Shown piece by piece: positions 52,315-61,938 of a stretch of DNA of 64,000 bases. The DNA is from Streptomyces sp. NBC_01689 (lineage in GTDB: Bacteria; Actinomycetota; Actinomycetes; Streptomycetales; Streptomycetaceae), in NCBI RefSeq assembly GCF_036250675.1, contig NZ_CP109592.1:4464001-4528000 (forward strand), read 5' to 3'. The notes beneath the pieces were generated by a model. That model saw nothing but the letters and a program-made list of their open reading frames with translations. It was not told the origin of the DNA and searched no databases. The first letter of the stretch is position 1. Every line of letters starts with the position of its first letter. The position numbers were made by a program, and so were the translations under genes.

Positions 52315-52914
52315 TCAGCGGCCGCGGTACACCAGCCGGCCGCCGATCACGGTCGCCACGCAGGTCCCCGCGCCGCGCCGGACCAGTTCGGCGCGGTCCG
52401 CCACGTCGAAGACCGCGAACCGGGCGGGACCGCCCGGCGCCAGCGCCGGCAGCAGGATCAGCGGGGCCGGGGACAGCGCCGCCGGGCCCGGGAGACGGTC
52501 CGGCCGCCGTCCCACCGCGAGGCCCGCCCTGCGCACCGCGTCGACCACGGGCCGTGACCGCAACTCCCCGGCCACCGCGACCGTGCCGTGCGCCAGCATC
52601 CGCTGGACCCCGCGCCGCGCGCTCGCGCCGAGGCGTGCCGGGTCCGCGCGGAAGATCCGCAGGGCCCGCTCACCGCCGATGGGTTCGGTACCGAAGCCGT
52701 CGGCCTCGCGCGGATCGGGGTGGTACGTGGCTTCCAGGAGCTCGGGGCCGTACGGGTTCAGCAGTCCCGGTGTCAGGATGCCGGGCCAGCGCCGTACCTT
52801 CGCGTCCGGGTGGGCGGCGGCCAGTTCCTCGTACGGGCCGACTGCGGACACGGCGGCCCCGTCGACCAGGACCGAGGTCCCGGGCGACCGCTCGGCGGTG
52901 TGGATCGTCAGCAT
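52315..52914 (-). CDS. Imidazolonepropionase-like pseudoenzyme coupled to mqnC
   Basis: This 199-aa protein looks like the two ends of an amidohydrolase joined together. The start (MLTIHTAERSPGTSVLVDGA, ILTPGLLNPYGPE) matches the N-terminal beta-sandwich, but the usual HxH metal motif reads NPYGPE. The middle (100-140) is short and helical (ARRGVQRMLAHGTVAVAGEL). The end (ARFAVFDVADRAELVRRGAG, then VIGGRLVYRG) is the typical C-terminal sandwich. The TIM barrel and metal ligands are essentially missing, so catalysis as an amidohydrolase is unlikely. It begins 7 bp after the mqnC stop, pointing to a role in futalosine menaquinone synthesis, perhaps structural or regulatory. Confidence 0.7.
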   Translation of the reverse strand: MLTIHTAERSPGTSVLVDGAAVSAVGPYEELAAAHPDAKVRRWPGILTPGLLNPYGPELLEATYHPDPREADGFGTEPIGGERALRIFRADPARLGASARRGVQRMLAHGTVAVAGELRSRPVVDAVRRAGLAVGRRPDRLPGPAALSPAPLILLPALAPGGPARFAVFDVADRAELVRRGAGTCVATVIGGRLVYRGR

Positions 52915-52921
52915 GGGGAGG

Positions 52922-54121
52922 TCAGTTGGCGGCCAGAAGCTTCAGCTCGGGGTGGGCGGTGCCGCCCGCGATCGCGGTGGACGAGATGTGCGACATGACC
53001 CGCTCGTCGACCGGGTCGTCCGCCGGGTCGTCGTGCACGACGATGTGCTCGTAGGTCGTGGTCCGCTGGGCGGGCACGCGCCCGGCCTTGCGGATCAGGT
53101 CGATGATCTCCATACGGTTGGAACGGTGCTTGGCGCCCGCCGAGGAGACGACGTTCTCCTCCAGCATGATCGAGCCGAGGTCGTCCGCGCCGTAGTGCAG
53201 CGAGAGCTGGCCGACCTCCTTGCCGGTGGTCAGCCAGGAGCCCTGGATGTGGGCCACGTTGTCGAGGAAGAGCCGGGCGATCGCGATCATGCGCAGGTAC
53301 TCGAAGAGCGTGGCCTGCGTGCGGCCCTTGAGGTGGTTGTTCTCGGGCTGGTAGGTGTACGGGATGAAGGCGCGGAAACCGCCGGTGCGGTCCTGCACGT
53401 CGCGGATCATCCGCAGGTGCTCGATGCGCTCGGCGTTGGTCTCGCCGGTGCCCATGAGCATGGTGGAGGTGGATTCGACGCCCAGGCCGTGCGCGATCTC
53501 CATGATCTCCAGCCAGCGTTCGCCGGACTCCTTGAGCGGGGCGATGGCCTTGCGCGGGCGGGCGGGCAGCAGTTCGGCGCCGGCGCCCGCGAAGGAGTCC
53601 AGGCCCGCGGTGTGGATGCGGGTGATGGCCTCCTCCACGCCGACCTTGGAGATCCGGGCCATGTGCTCGACCTCGGAGGCGCCCAGCGAGTGGATGACCA
53701 GCTGGGGGAAGTTCTCCTTGATCGCGGAGAAGTGCTCCTCGTAGTACTCGACGCCGTAGTCGGGGTGGTGGCCGCCCTGGAACATGATCTGGGTGCCGCC
53801 GAGTTCGACGGTCTCCGCGCAGCGGCGCAGGATGTCGTCGAGGTCGCGGCTCCAGCCCTTGGCGGTGTCCTTCGGCGCGGCGTAGAAGGCGCAGAACTTG
53901 CACGCCGTGACGCACACGTTGGTGTAGTTGATGTTCCGCTCGATGATGTACGTCGCGATGTGCCCGGTACCGGCGTACCTGCGGCGGCGTACGGCGTCGG
54001 CGGCGGCGCCCAGCGCGTGCAGCGGAGCGTCACGGTAGAGGTCGAGGGCCTCTTCCGGGGTGATGCGCCCGCCCTCGGCGGCACGGTCGAGGACGGACTG
54101 AAGGTCGGCCTTCTCGGTCAC
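52922..54121 (-). CDS. mqnC: Cyclic dehypoxanthine futalosine synthase
   Basis: This 399-aa radical-SAM enzyme of the futalosine menaquinone pathway cyclises dehypoxanthine futalosine. The [4Fe-4S] ligands are C70, C74 and C77 (CVTACKFCAFY). Other family traits are TQIMFQGGHHPDYGVEYYE, FIPYTYQPENN and a C-terminal ALDxxG-like QLSLHYGADDLGS. The GTG at 54119-54121 is chosen because AAGGGA lies eight bases upstream; an ATG 18 bp further up is in frame. The amidohydrolase-like gene follows after 7 bp and menG further on. Confidence 0.95.
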   Translation of the reverse strand: MTEKADLQSVLDRAAEGGRITPEEALDLYRDAPLHALGAAADAVRRRRYAGTGHIATYIIERNINYTNVCVTACKFCAFYAAPKDTAKGWSRDLDDILRRCAETVELGGTQIMFQGGHHPDYGVEYYEEHFSAIKENFPQLVIHSLGASEVEHMARISKVGVEEAITRIHTAGLDSFAGAGAELLPARPRKAIAPLKESGERWLEIMEIAHGLGVESTSTMLMGTGETNAERIEHLRMIRDVQDRTGGFRAFIPYTYQPENNHLKGRTQATLFEYLRMIAIARLFLDNVAHIQGSWLTTGKEVGQLSLHYGADDLGSIMLEENVVSSAGAKHRSNRMEIIDLIRKAGRVPAQRTTTYEHIVVHDDPADDPVDERVMSHISSTAIAGGTAHPELKLLAAN

Positions 54122-54192
54122 CGGGAACGTCCCTTTCATAAGGGTGTGGACGGACCCGGCCAGCCTACGCCAGCCCCACCAGGACCCCGACG

Positions 54193-54999
54193 TCAGGCCG
54201 CGTACGCCCCCATCAGCAGCCCGACGTACGCCCCGGCGATCAGGAACGGACCGAACGGGATCGACGTCCTGCGCCCGGCCCGGCGCGCGAGCACCAGCCC
54301 CAGTCCGAACAGACCGCCGAACAGGAACCCGGCGAAGGTGCCGAGGACGACGGTCCCCCAGCCGTACCAGCCGAGCACCGCCCCGAGTCCGGGCGCGAGC
54401 TTCACGTCCCCGAACCCCATGCCGTTCGGATTGACGAGGAAGAGGAGGAAGTAGGCGCCGCCGAGCGCGAGGGCCCCGAACAGCGCGGTGGACCAGGTCC
54501 CGGCGTGCTCGGGCAGCACACCGGCCGCGCCCAGCAGCGCGAGCGCGAGGCCCGCGAGCGGGAGGGTGAGCACGTCCGGCAGCCGCTGCACCCTGAAGTC
54601 CACGACCGCGAGCAGCACGCCGAGCGGCGCGAGCAGCAGCCAGGCGGCGAGCTCGGGACGGGTTCCGGTGGCTAGGGCGAGACCGGCGCAGACGAGGGCG
54701 GTGGCGAGCGCCACGAGGGGCGTGCGCGGTCCGTACGACGTCCTGGCGGCGAGCCGGGCCGGGTGTCCCGCGGCGCCGGACACCGCCGGCACCGGACGGC
54801 CGGCGCACTCGGCGCAGCGGGCGAGCCCGAGCCAGCCGCCGGCGGCGCCGGTGAGGACGTGCCCGCCGGGACACCGGTCCCGCCACGGTTCGTCCGGCTC
54901 GACCGAGAAGCGGTGGGCGGCCCGTGGCACGAGCGCACCCGCCGCCGCGCCCCAGGCGGCGGCGCCCGCGGTCAGCCAGAGAACGGGGTCCACGCCCAC
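54193..54999 (-). CDS. Prepilin peptidase (A24 family)
   Basis: This 268-aa polytopic membrane protein has about seven helices. The two catalytic aspartates are in VVDFRVQRLPD and GMGFGDVKLAPGLG. The N-terminal part lacks the CxxC zinc motif of PilD methylase domains but has CAECAG near residue 62. Such enzymes cleave type IV prepilins or Flp pilins. No pilin or assembly gene lies in the window, so it works with a distant locus. GTG at 54997-54999. Confidence 0.88.
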   Translation of the reverse strand: MGVDPVLWLTAGAAAWGAAAGALVPRAAHRFSVEPDEPWRDRCPGGHVLTGAAGGWLGLARCAECAGRPVPAVSGAAGHPARLAARTSYGPRTPLVALATALVCAGLALATGTRPELAAWLLLAPLGVLLAVVDFRVQRLPDVLTLPLAGLALALLGAAGVLPEHAGTWSTALFGALALGGAYFLLFLVNPNGMGFGDVKLAPGLGAVLGWYGWGTVVLGTFAGFLFGGLFGLGLVLARRAGRRTSIPFGPFLIAGAYVGLLMGAYAA

Positions 55000-55088
55000 A
55001 CCCTACGCAGCGGGCAGCCGTCCGGGCAGGGCCCGCCGCCCCGGACCCGCCGGTCCCGTTCGGCGCTCTTGAGCCGTGCGCGTCCGGC

Positions 55089-56849
55089 TCAGTGCGTCTG
55101 TTTCGACAGCCGGGCCACCGGGTCGCCCGCGTCGGGGTTGTCGGTCTCGTACTTGAGCTCGCCCCCGGCCGGGGTCAGCCGCACCTCGTGACTGCCCGTC
55201 GTGCAGGTGCCGGGGTTGGACTTCCTGGCGACGCTCGTCGCGGTGAGCCGTCCGTCCGTGACCTTCTTCAGGACGAGGTCGTCCTCGCAGACGCCCCCGA
55301 TCAGGTCGGTCGAGCGGAAGGTGCCCAGATCCTTGCCCACGGCGGCCCGGTGCAGGGTGAGGCGGAAGGTGCCCGCGGGCAGTTTCCCGTCCAGCGCGTA
55401 GGCGTCGCCCTCCCAGGTGCCGAGGTACTTCGCGGGCACCGCGCCGAGCCCGGTGTCCGCCGTACCGGACGGGGGCGGGGACGCCGCGGGACGGCTCGCC
55501 GCCGAGTCCGAGCCGCTGGAGTCCGACGAGTGAGCGCCGCCCGGCAGCAGGTCGAAGAGGAAGGCGGAGCCCACCGTCACCGCCGCGAGCGCTCCGGCGA
55601 CGGCCAGGGCGACCGTGCAACTGACCCTGCGGCCACGGCCGTCCGTACCCGGGACCGAGGTCGTGGCCAGGCTCACGGAGACCTTGCCGGTGCCGTGGCC
55701 GGGGTGGGCGGGAGGGCCGTCGCGGAGCTCGGCCGCGTCCCGCGGCTGGCGCTGGTCCGGCACGTGCGTGGGGTGCGCGGGCGTGGGGTGCGCGGGGTAC
55801 GGCGGCATCGCGGGCGGCGGTCCGAAGACCCCGCCGGCCGCGGGGGTCCCGGCGCCGGGGGTTCCTGCTTCCGGTGTGCCGGTGCCCGCGTCCGTGCCCC
55901 GCCCGTCGAACCCCACCGGACCCGACCCCGGCGGCGCGGTCTGGGCCGCCTCCAGGTTCAGCAGCTGGACCGCGCCGCGGCTGACCTGTTCGACCAGCCG
56001 GCCCGGCAGCCATCCGGCCGCCACCGAACGGGCCGCTCCGTCGGGGGCCAGCCGGGCCGCCACCTCGGCGGGGGCCGGCCGCCCGTCCGGGTTCTTCGCC
56101 AGACAGGCCGCCGCCAGTTCCCGCAGGTCGCCCTCCAGGGAGCCGAGCCGGGGTTCCTCGTGCACCACCTTGTAGAGGAGGGCGGCGGAGGAGTCGCCGG
56201 GAAAGGGGGACTCGCCCGTCGCCGCGTACACCAGGACCGCGCCGAGCGAGAAGACGTCGGCCGCCCCCGTGACCGCCTTGCCGAGGATCTGTTCCGGCGA
56301 CATGTAGCCGGGGGAGCCGACGGAGACGCCCGTCGAGGTCAGCGAGGCCGTGCCGTCGGTCGCGCGGGCGATGCCGAAGTCGATGAGGAGGGGGCCGTCG
56401 AGGGTCAGCAGGACGTTGGACGGCTTGACGTCGCGGTGGACGAGACCGAGCACGTGGACCGCGCCGAGCGCCTCGGCGAGGCCCGCGCCCAGGACCCGTA
56501 CGGACGGGACCGGCAGCGGGCCGGTGTCCGCGACGGCGGCCGCGACGGAGGGACCGGCCGCGTACCCGGTCGCCACCCAGGGCACCGGCGCCTCCGGGTC
56601 CGCGTCCAGGACGGGGGCCGTCCACGCGCCGCCCACCCGGCGCGCGGCCTCCACCTCGCGGCGGAAGCGGGCGCGGAACTCCTCGTCCAGCGCGAAATGC
56701 GGGTGCACGATCTTGACCGCGACCGTACGCCCGCCCGCGCTGCGGCCCAGGTACACGCGCCCCATGCCGCCGGAGCCGAGCCGGCCGAGCAGCCGGTAGG
56801 GCCCCACGACCGTGGGTTCGTCGACTCCGAGCGGCTGCATGACACTCAC
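55089..56849 (-). CDS. Membrane Ser/Thr protein kinase (PknB-like, no PASTA)
   Basis: This 586-aa kinase has a G-loop LGSGGMGRVYLGR (24-36), catalytic Lys K46, HRDVKPSN with D140, DFGIAR (157-162) and SPGYMSPEQ. A Pro/Gly/Thr-rich juxtamembrane linker (about 290-400) precedes one membrane segment (about 410-435). The outside domain of about 150 residues has paired cysteines (GGVCEDD, GTCTTGS), and its ligand is unknown. GTG 56847-56849 has GGAGGG upstream. It lies between a prepilin peptidase and mqnA with no obvious link. Confidence 0.9.
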   Translation of the reverse strand: MSVMQPLGVDEPTVVGPYRLLGRLGSGGMGRVYLGRSAGGRTVAVKIVHPHFALDEEFRARFRREVEAARRVGGAWTAPVLDADPEAPVPWVATGYAAGPSVAAAVADTGPLPVPSVRVLGAGLAEALGAVHVLGLVHRDVKPSNVLLTLDGPLLIDFGIARATDGTASLTSTGVSVGSPGYMSPEQILGKAVTGAADVFSLGAVLVYAATGESPFPGDSSAALLYKVVHEEPRLGSLEGDLRELAAACLAKNPDGRPAPAEVAARLAPDGAARSVAAGWLPGRLVEQVSRGAVQLLNLEAAQTAPPGSGPVGFDGRGTDAGTGTPEAGTPGAGTPAAGGVFGPPPAMPPYPAHPTPAHPTHVPDQRQPRDAAELRDGPPAHPGHGTGKVSVSLATTSVPGTDGRGRRVSCTVALAVAGALAAVTVGSAFLFDLLPGGAHSSDSSGSDSAASRPAASPPPSGTADTGLGAVPAKYLGTWEGDAYALDGKLPAGTFRLTLHRAAVGKDLGTFRSTDLIGGVCEDDLVLKKVTDGRLTATSVARKSNPGTCTTGSHEVRLTPAGGELKYETDNPDAGDPVARLSKQTH

Positions 56850-56995
56850 AGCTCATCCCTCCCCCGTACGCACTGGACGCACTGCCCAGCAGGGTAGTTC
56901 CGTACGCCTCCGAGCGCCCCGGGCCCCAGGGCTTCGGGTCCCCGCTCCCCGGGAGACCAGGGAACCTGGGAACCAGGGAACGAGGACCCGGTGCT

Positions 56996-58187
<1,192 letters not shown>

Positions 58188-58391
58188 ATGGCTACCGGAA
58201 CCGTGAAGTGGTTCAACGCCGAAAAGGGCTTTGGTTTCATCGCCCAGGAAGGCGGCGGCCCGGACGTCTTCGTCCACTACTCCGCGATCAACGCGAGCGG
58301 TTTCCGCTCTCTCGAAGAGAACCAGGCGGTTTCCTTCGACGTCACGCAGGGTCCGAAGGGCCCGCAGGCGGAGAACGTCACCCCGCTCTAA
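58188..58391 (+). CDS. Cold-shock protein (Csp7-type)
   Basis: This 67-aa single cold-shock domain binds single-stranded RNA and DNA. RNP1 (KGFGFI) and RNP2 (VFVHYSA) are intact. AAGGAGG lies four bases before the ATG. A strong terminator follows. Similar to the Streptomyces SC7.0/ScoF family; the paralogue number cannot be set from sequence alone. Confidence 0.97.
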   Translation: MATGTVKWFNAEKGFGFIAQEGGGPDVFVHYSAINASGFRSLEENQAVSFDVTQGPKGPQAENVTPL

Positions 58392-58444
58392 GCCTTCGGC
58401 TCCATGAGCCCAATGCTTTGATCCGGAACGGATAGCAGTACCCA

Positions 58445-58477
58445 AGGAGCCCCGCGCCAGCCGGTCGCGGGGCTCCT
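58445..58477. terminator. Bidirectional terminator of cold-shock and acyl-CoA ligase genes
   Basis: Perfect 12-bp arms (AGGAGCCCCGCG and complement) with a 9-nt loop, then GCCTTT. Lies between convergent genes. Confidence 0.85.
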
Positions 58478-58489
58478 GCCTTTCCCGGC

Positions 58490-60391
58490 TCAGGGATTCA
58501 GGTACAGGCTCTCGATCTCCTTGCCGAAGTCACGTTCGATCGCCGACCTCTTGAGCTTCAGGGTGGGCGTCACATGGCCGGCCTCCTCCGTGAAGTCCAC
58601 CGGAAGGACGGCGAAGCGGCGGATCGACTCGGGGCGCGAGACGAGCTTGTTGGCCTCGTCGATCGCGCGCTGGACGATGACGTTCAACTCGGGGTCGTCG
58701 ACGAGGAGCTCCGGCGGCACGGGATGCTTGCCGATCATCTGACGCCAGTGGGTGATGCCGTCGAGGTCGAGGGTGACGAGCGCGGTGACGTACGGCCGGC
58801 GGTCGCCGAGGACGATGCACTGGGAGATCAGCGGGTGTGAGCGGAGCCAGTTCTCCAGGGGCGCGGGGGCCACGCTCTTGCCGCCCGCGGTGATCAGGAT
58901 CTCCTTCTTGCGGCCGGTGATGGAGAGATAGCCGCCGTCGTCCAGCTCACCGATGTCGCCGGTGGCGAACCAGCCGTCGGGAGCCGCGTCGACCACTCCG
59001 CCCGCGTGCGGGTCCCAGTAACCCCGGAAGATCTGTCCGCCGCTCAGCAGGACCTCACCGTCCCCCGCGATCCGCACCCGGGTGCCCGGCAGCGGCCAGC
59101 CCACCGTCCCCAGCCGGGGCTTGAGCGGGGGCGTGACCGTGGCGGCCGCGGTGGCCTCCGTCAGTCCGTACCCCTCGTAGATCTCGATGCCGGCGCCCGC
59201 GTAGAACGCGGCGAGGCGCCGGCCCAGCGGGGAGCCGCCGCAGATCGCGTAGCGGACCCGGCCGCCGAGCGCGTTGCGGATGCGCCGGTAGACCAGCGGA
59301 TCGTAGAGGGCACGGGCCGCCCGCAGGGAGCGGGACGGGCCCGGGCCGGTGCCGTGCTGCCGGGCCTCGACCGCCTCGCCGTAGCCGCACGCGATGCGCG
59401 CCGCCCGGTCGAAGGACGCGCCGCGGCCCATCTTCTCGGCCGTCGCCCGGCCGGTGTTGAACACCTTCTCCAGGACGTACGGGATGGCCAGCAGGAACGT
59501 GGGCCGGAAGCTCGCGAGGTCGGCGAGCAGGTCCTCGGTGCTCAGGCTCGGCGCGTGCCCGAGCCGTACCCGGGCGCGCAGACAGGCCACCGCGACCATC
59601 CGTCCGAAGACGTGCGAGAGCGGAAGGAACAGGAGCATGGACGCGGCGTCCGAGGTCTTGCTCCGGAAGATCGGGTAGAGCAGCTCGACCGCGTTGTCGA
59701 TCTCGGCGAAGAAATTGCCGTGGGTGAGCGCGCAGCCCTTGGGGCGGCCGGTCGTGCCCGAGGTGTAGATGAGCGTGGCGAGCGTGTCGGGGCCCAGCAC
59801 GCCACGGCGTACGGCGACCTCCTGGTCCGGCACGTCCCGGCCCCGCTCGGCCAGCCGTTCCAGGTGCCCCTTGTCGAAGACCCACATGTGCCGCAGGTCG
59901 GGGATCCGGTCGCGCTCCGGGCCGAGCGCGGACGCCTGGGCCATGGTCTCGGTGGCGAGGGCGACGGCTCCCGAGTCCTGGAGGATCCAGCGGACCTGGA
60001 ACACGGAGGAGGTCGGGTAGACGGGCACGGTGACGAGCCCGGCGGCCCAGGCGGCGAAGTCGAGCAGCGTCCACTCGTACGTCGTGCGGGCCATGATCGC
60101 GATGCGGTCGCCCGGGGCCAGACCCTCGGCTATCAGCCCCTTCGCGACCGCGAGGACCTGGGCGGCGAACTCGGCCGCCGTGACGTCCTGCCAGCCGCCG
60201 TCGGGGTCCTTGCGGCTGAGGACCGGGGCCCCGGGTGCCTCGGCGGCGTTGTCGAACGGGATGTCGGCGAGGGAGCCGTGGGTCACCGGGGCGACCAGGG
60301 ACGGCACGGACACCTCGCGCACGACGCCGTCCAACCGCCTGATCTCGGGCTCCACGAGGGAGGGCGGGGAGTGGTACGACGGGCTGGGCAC
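58490..60391 (-). CDS. Long-chain acyl-CoA ligase (AMP-forming)
   Basis: This 633-aa ANL-superfamily ligase activates fatty acids to acyl-CoA through acyl-AMP. The P-loop-like motif YTSGTTGRPKGCALTHGN starts near residue 208. Motifs IYEGYGLTEATAA, DGWFATGDIGELDDGGYLSI and GRKKEILITAGGKSVAP are intact, with a catalytic Lys expected near the C-terminus (LKLKRSAIE). GTG 60389-60391 has AAGGAG upstream. With the MaoC-like and TetR genes to the right it suggests a lipid-metabolism group. Confidence 0.92.
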   Translation of the reverse strand: MPSPSYHSPPSLVEPEIRRLDGVVREVSVPSLVAPVTHGSLADIPFDNAAEAPGAPVLSRKDPDGGWQDVTAAEFAAQVLAVAKGLIAEGLAPGDRIAIMARTTYEWTLLDFAAWAAGLVTVPVYPTSSVFQVRWILQDSGAVALATETMAQASALGPERDRIPDLRHMWVFDKGHLERLAERGRDVPDQEVAVRRGVLGPDTLATLIYTSGTTGRPKGCALTHGNFFAEIDNAVELLYPIFRSKTSDAASMLLFLPLSHVFGRMVAVACLRARVRLGHAPSLSTEDLLADLASFRPTFLLAIPYVLEKVFNTGRATAEKMGRGASFDRAARIACGYGEAVEARQHGTGPGPSRSLRAARALYDPLVYRRIRNALGGRVRYAICGGSPLGRRLAAFYAGAGIEIYEGYGLTEATAAATVTPPLKPRLGTVGWPLPGTRVRIAGDGEVLLSGGQIFRGYWDPHAGGVVDAAPDGWFATGDIGELDDGGYLSITGRKKEILITAGGKSVAPAPLENWLRSHPLISQCIVLGDRRPYVTALVTLDLDGITHWRQMIGKHPVPPELLVDDPELNVIVQRAIDEANKLVSRPESIRRFAVLPVDFTEEAGHVTPTLKLKRSAIERDFGKEIESLYLNP

Positions 60392-60984
60392 GGGGCGACT
60401 CCTTCGTCTGCCGGGACTGTTCTGCCGGGGCCGTTCGGCCGGGCCGTTCCGCTGGGGCCGGGGCGGTGTGAGGGTGTCGATGCCTCATACGGGCCTGGGG
60501 GGCGGGGGGTTCACAAGGGGGTGAACCCGGGGGGTGTACGGGCCGGGTGAGCGGGATCGTACGGGGCCGGGGTGTGGGGTTTGTGGGTGTTTGGGGCGGG
60601 CGCGGTGCGAGTTACCCGAGGTAGCCCTTTTCTTCGCCCCCGCCGCCCCTACCCGTCCCGTCCCCGGAGCCGCGCCCCGGAGCCCGCCCGGGGGCCGCGC
60701 CCCCGGACCCCCTGCGGGGCTCCGCCCCCGCGCCCCGCCAAGGGGCTGCCGCCCCCTGGACCCCCGCATCACCCGAAGGGCTCGTCCTCAAACGCCGGAC
60801 GGGCTGAAGATGCGTGCCTGCGCTTCACCACTCCAGAAGCCCGCCCCCGAACACCGGACGGGCTGCATGCAAGCGCCGGGCGGGCTGAATGGTGGCCGGG
60901 GGTACATGTCCGTCCTCTCGCGTCCTCGGCTTACCGCAGGTAACTTACTCTGAGGTAAATTCGAGCCCCGCTGGGAGTTGGACC
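60392..60984. repeat. Repeat-rich intergenic region with candidate operator
   Basis: This 593-bp gap has no supported gene. From about 60690 to 60890 it carries copies of the dispersed element also at 12087-12182 (60738-60807, plus degenerate CCGGACGGGCTG units to 60890). A candidate TetR-type operator at 60931-60958 lies before the MaoC-like gene. Confidence 0.6.
60931..60958. promoter_or_regulatory. Candidate operator upstream of the MaoC-like gene
   Basis: Perfect palindrome TTACC-GCA-GGTAA (60931-60943) is followed by TTAC-n6-GTAA (60945-60958); AGGTAA recurs every 15 bp. The sites lie 27-54 bp before the start. The nearby TetR regulator is the obvious candidate binder. Confidence 0.5.
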
Positions 60985-61938
60985 GTGGCCGACCGCCATG
61001 AGCTCTTCGTGACCGACCGTCCGTTCCCCGATACGGGGACCCTCACGCTCGCCGCTCCCCCGGCGCTCACCCCTCACCTGCTGCGCGGTGCGCTCCGCTC
61101 GCCCTTCAAGCGGCCCCGTCCGGACGCCTCGGTTCCGCCGGGGCGGCTCGTCGTCCGGGATCTCCGCGTCGACCTCGCCCGCCTGGCCGCCTACGAACGC
61201 GTCTGCGGCTTCGCCACCGGATCGGACGCGGTGCCGGTCACCTACCCGCACGTGCTCGGCTTCCCGCTCGCCATGCGGGTCATGGCGAGCCGCCCGTTCC
61301 CGCTGCCGCTGCTCGGGCTGGTGCACACCTCCCTCGAAATCAGGCAGTGGCGCGCGCCGGCCGCCACCGGAACGTACGGACTCTCCGTGTACGTCGAGGG
61401 ACTGGCCCCGCACCGCCGTGGGACCGAGGCGCGGATCGTGACCGAGATGCGGGACGCCGGTGAACTCGTGTGGGCGTCGCGCAGCACCTATCTGGCACGG
61501 CACCGGACGGACGCGGGCACCCTTCCGGCATCCCCGGAGCCGGCGCCGCCCGGGAGCGCGGACGCGGCGGCACCTCCGCTGACCGCCCGTGCCGAGTGGC
61601 GTCTCGGCGCCGACGTGGGGCGTCGCTACGGTGCCGTGTCGGGGGACCGCAACCCCATCCACCTGCACCCGCTCACCGCCCGCCTCTTCGGCTTCCCCCG
61701 GGCGGTCGCGCACGGCATGTGGTCCGTCGCCCGCTGCCTCGCGCAACAGGGGCCGCTGGGACCGGTCCAGGTGCGCGCGGACTTCAAGGCCCCCGTCCCC
61801 CTGCCGGGCACCGTCGTCTACGCCGCCGACGGCCCGGCGTTCGCGCTCCGCGCCCCGGCGGACGCCGGGGAGACGGGCCGTCCGCATCTCACCGGGGAGG
61901 TGCGCCGCCGGCCGGGAACGGGGGCGGGTCCGGTCTAG
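60985..61938 (+). CDS. MaoC-like hotdog-fold dehydratase/hydratase
   Basis: This 317-aa protein appears to contain two hotdog halves. The C-terminal half has the hydratase motif GDRNPIHLHPLTARLFGFPR, then AHGMWSVARCLA (Asp/His dyad) near residue 221. The N-terminal half (PVTYPHVLGFPLAMRVMASRPF, LVHTSLEIRQWR) is degenerate. The family hydrates enoyl-thioesters. GTG 60985 has GGGAG upstream. Stop interlocks with the TetR stop in CTAG. Confidence 0.85.
   Translation: MADRHELFVTDRPFPDTGTLTLAAPPALTPHLLRGALRSPFKRPRPDASVPPGRLVVRDLRVDLARLAAYERVCGFATGSDAVPVTYPHVLGFPLAMRVMASRPFPLPLLGLVHTSLEIRQWRAPAATGTYGLSVYVEGLAPHRRGTEARIVTEMRDAGELVWASRSTYLARHRTDAGTLPASPEPAPPGSADAAAPPLTARAEWRLGADVGRRYGAVSGDRNPIHLHPLTARLFGFPRAVAHGMWSVARCLAQQGPLGPVQVRADFKAPVPLPGTVVYAADGPAFALRAPADAGETGRPHLTGEVRRRPGTGAGPV

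Noticed and set aside
60485..60953. Small ORFs on both strands before the MaoC-like gene
   Set aside because: They translate the dispersed repeat element and low-complexity GC tracts.
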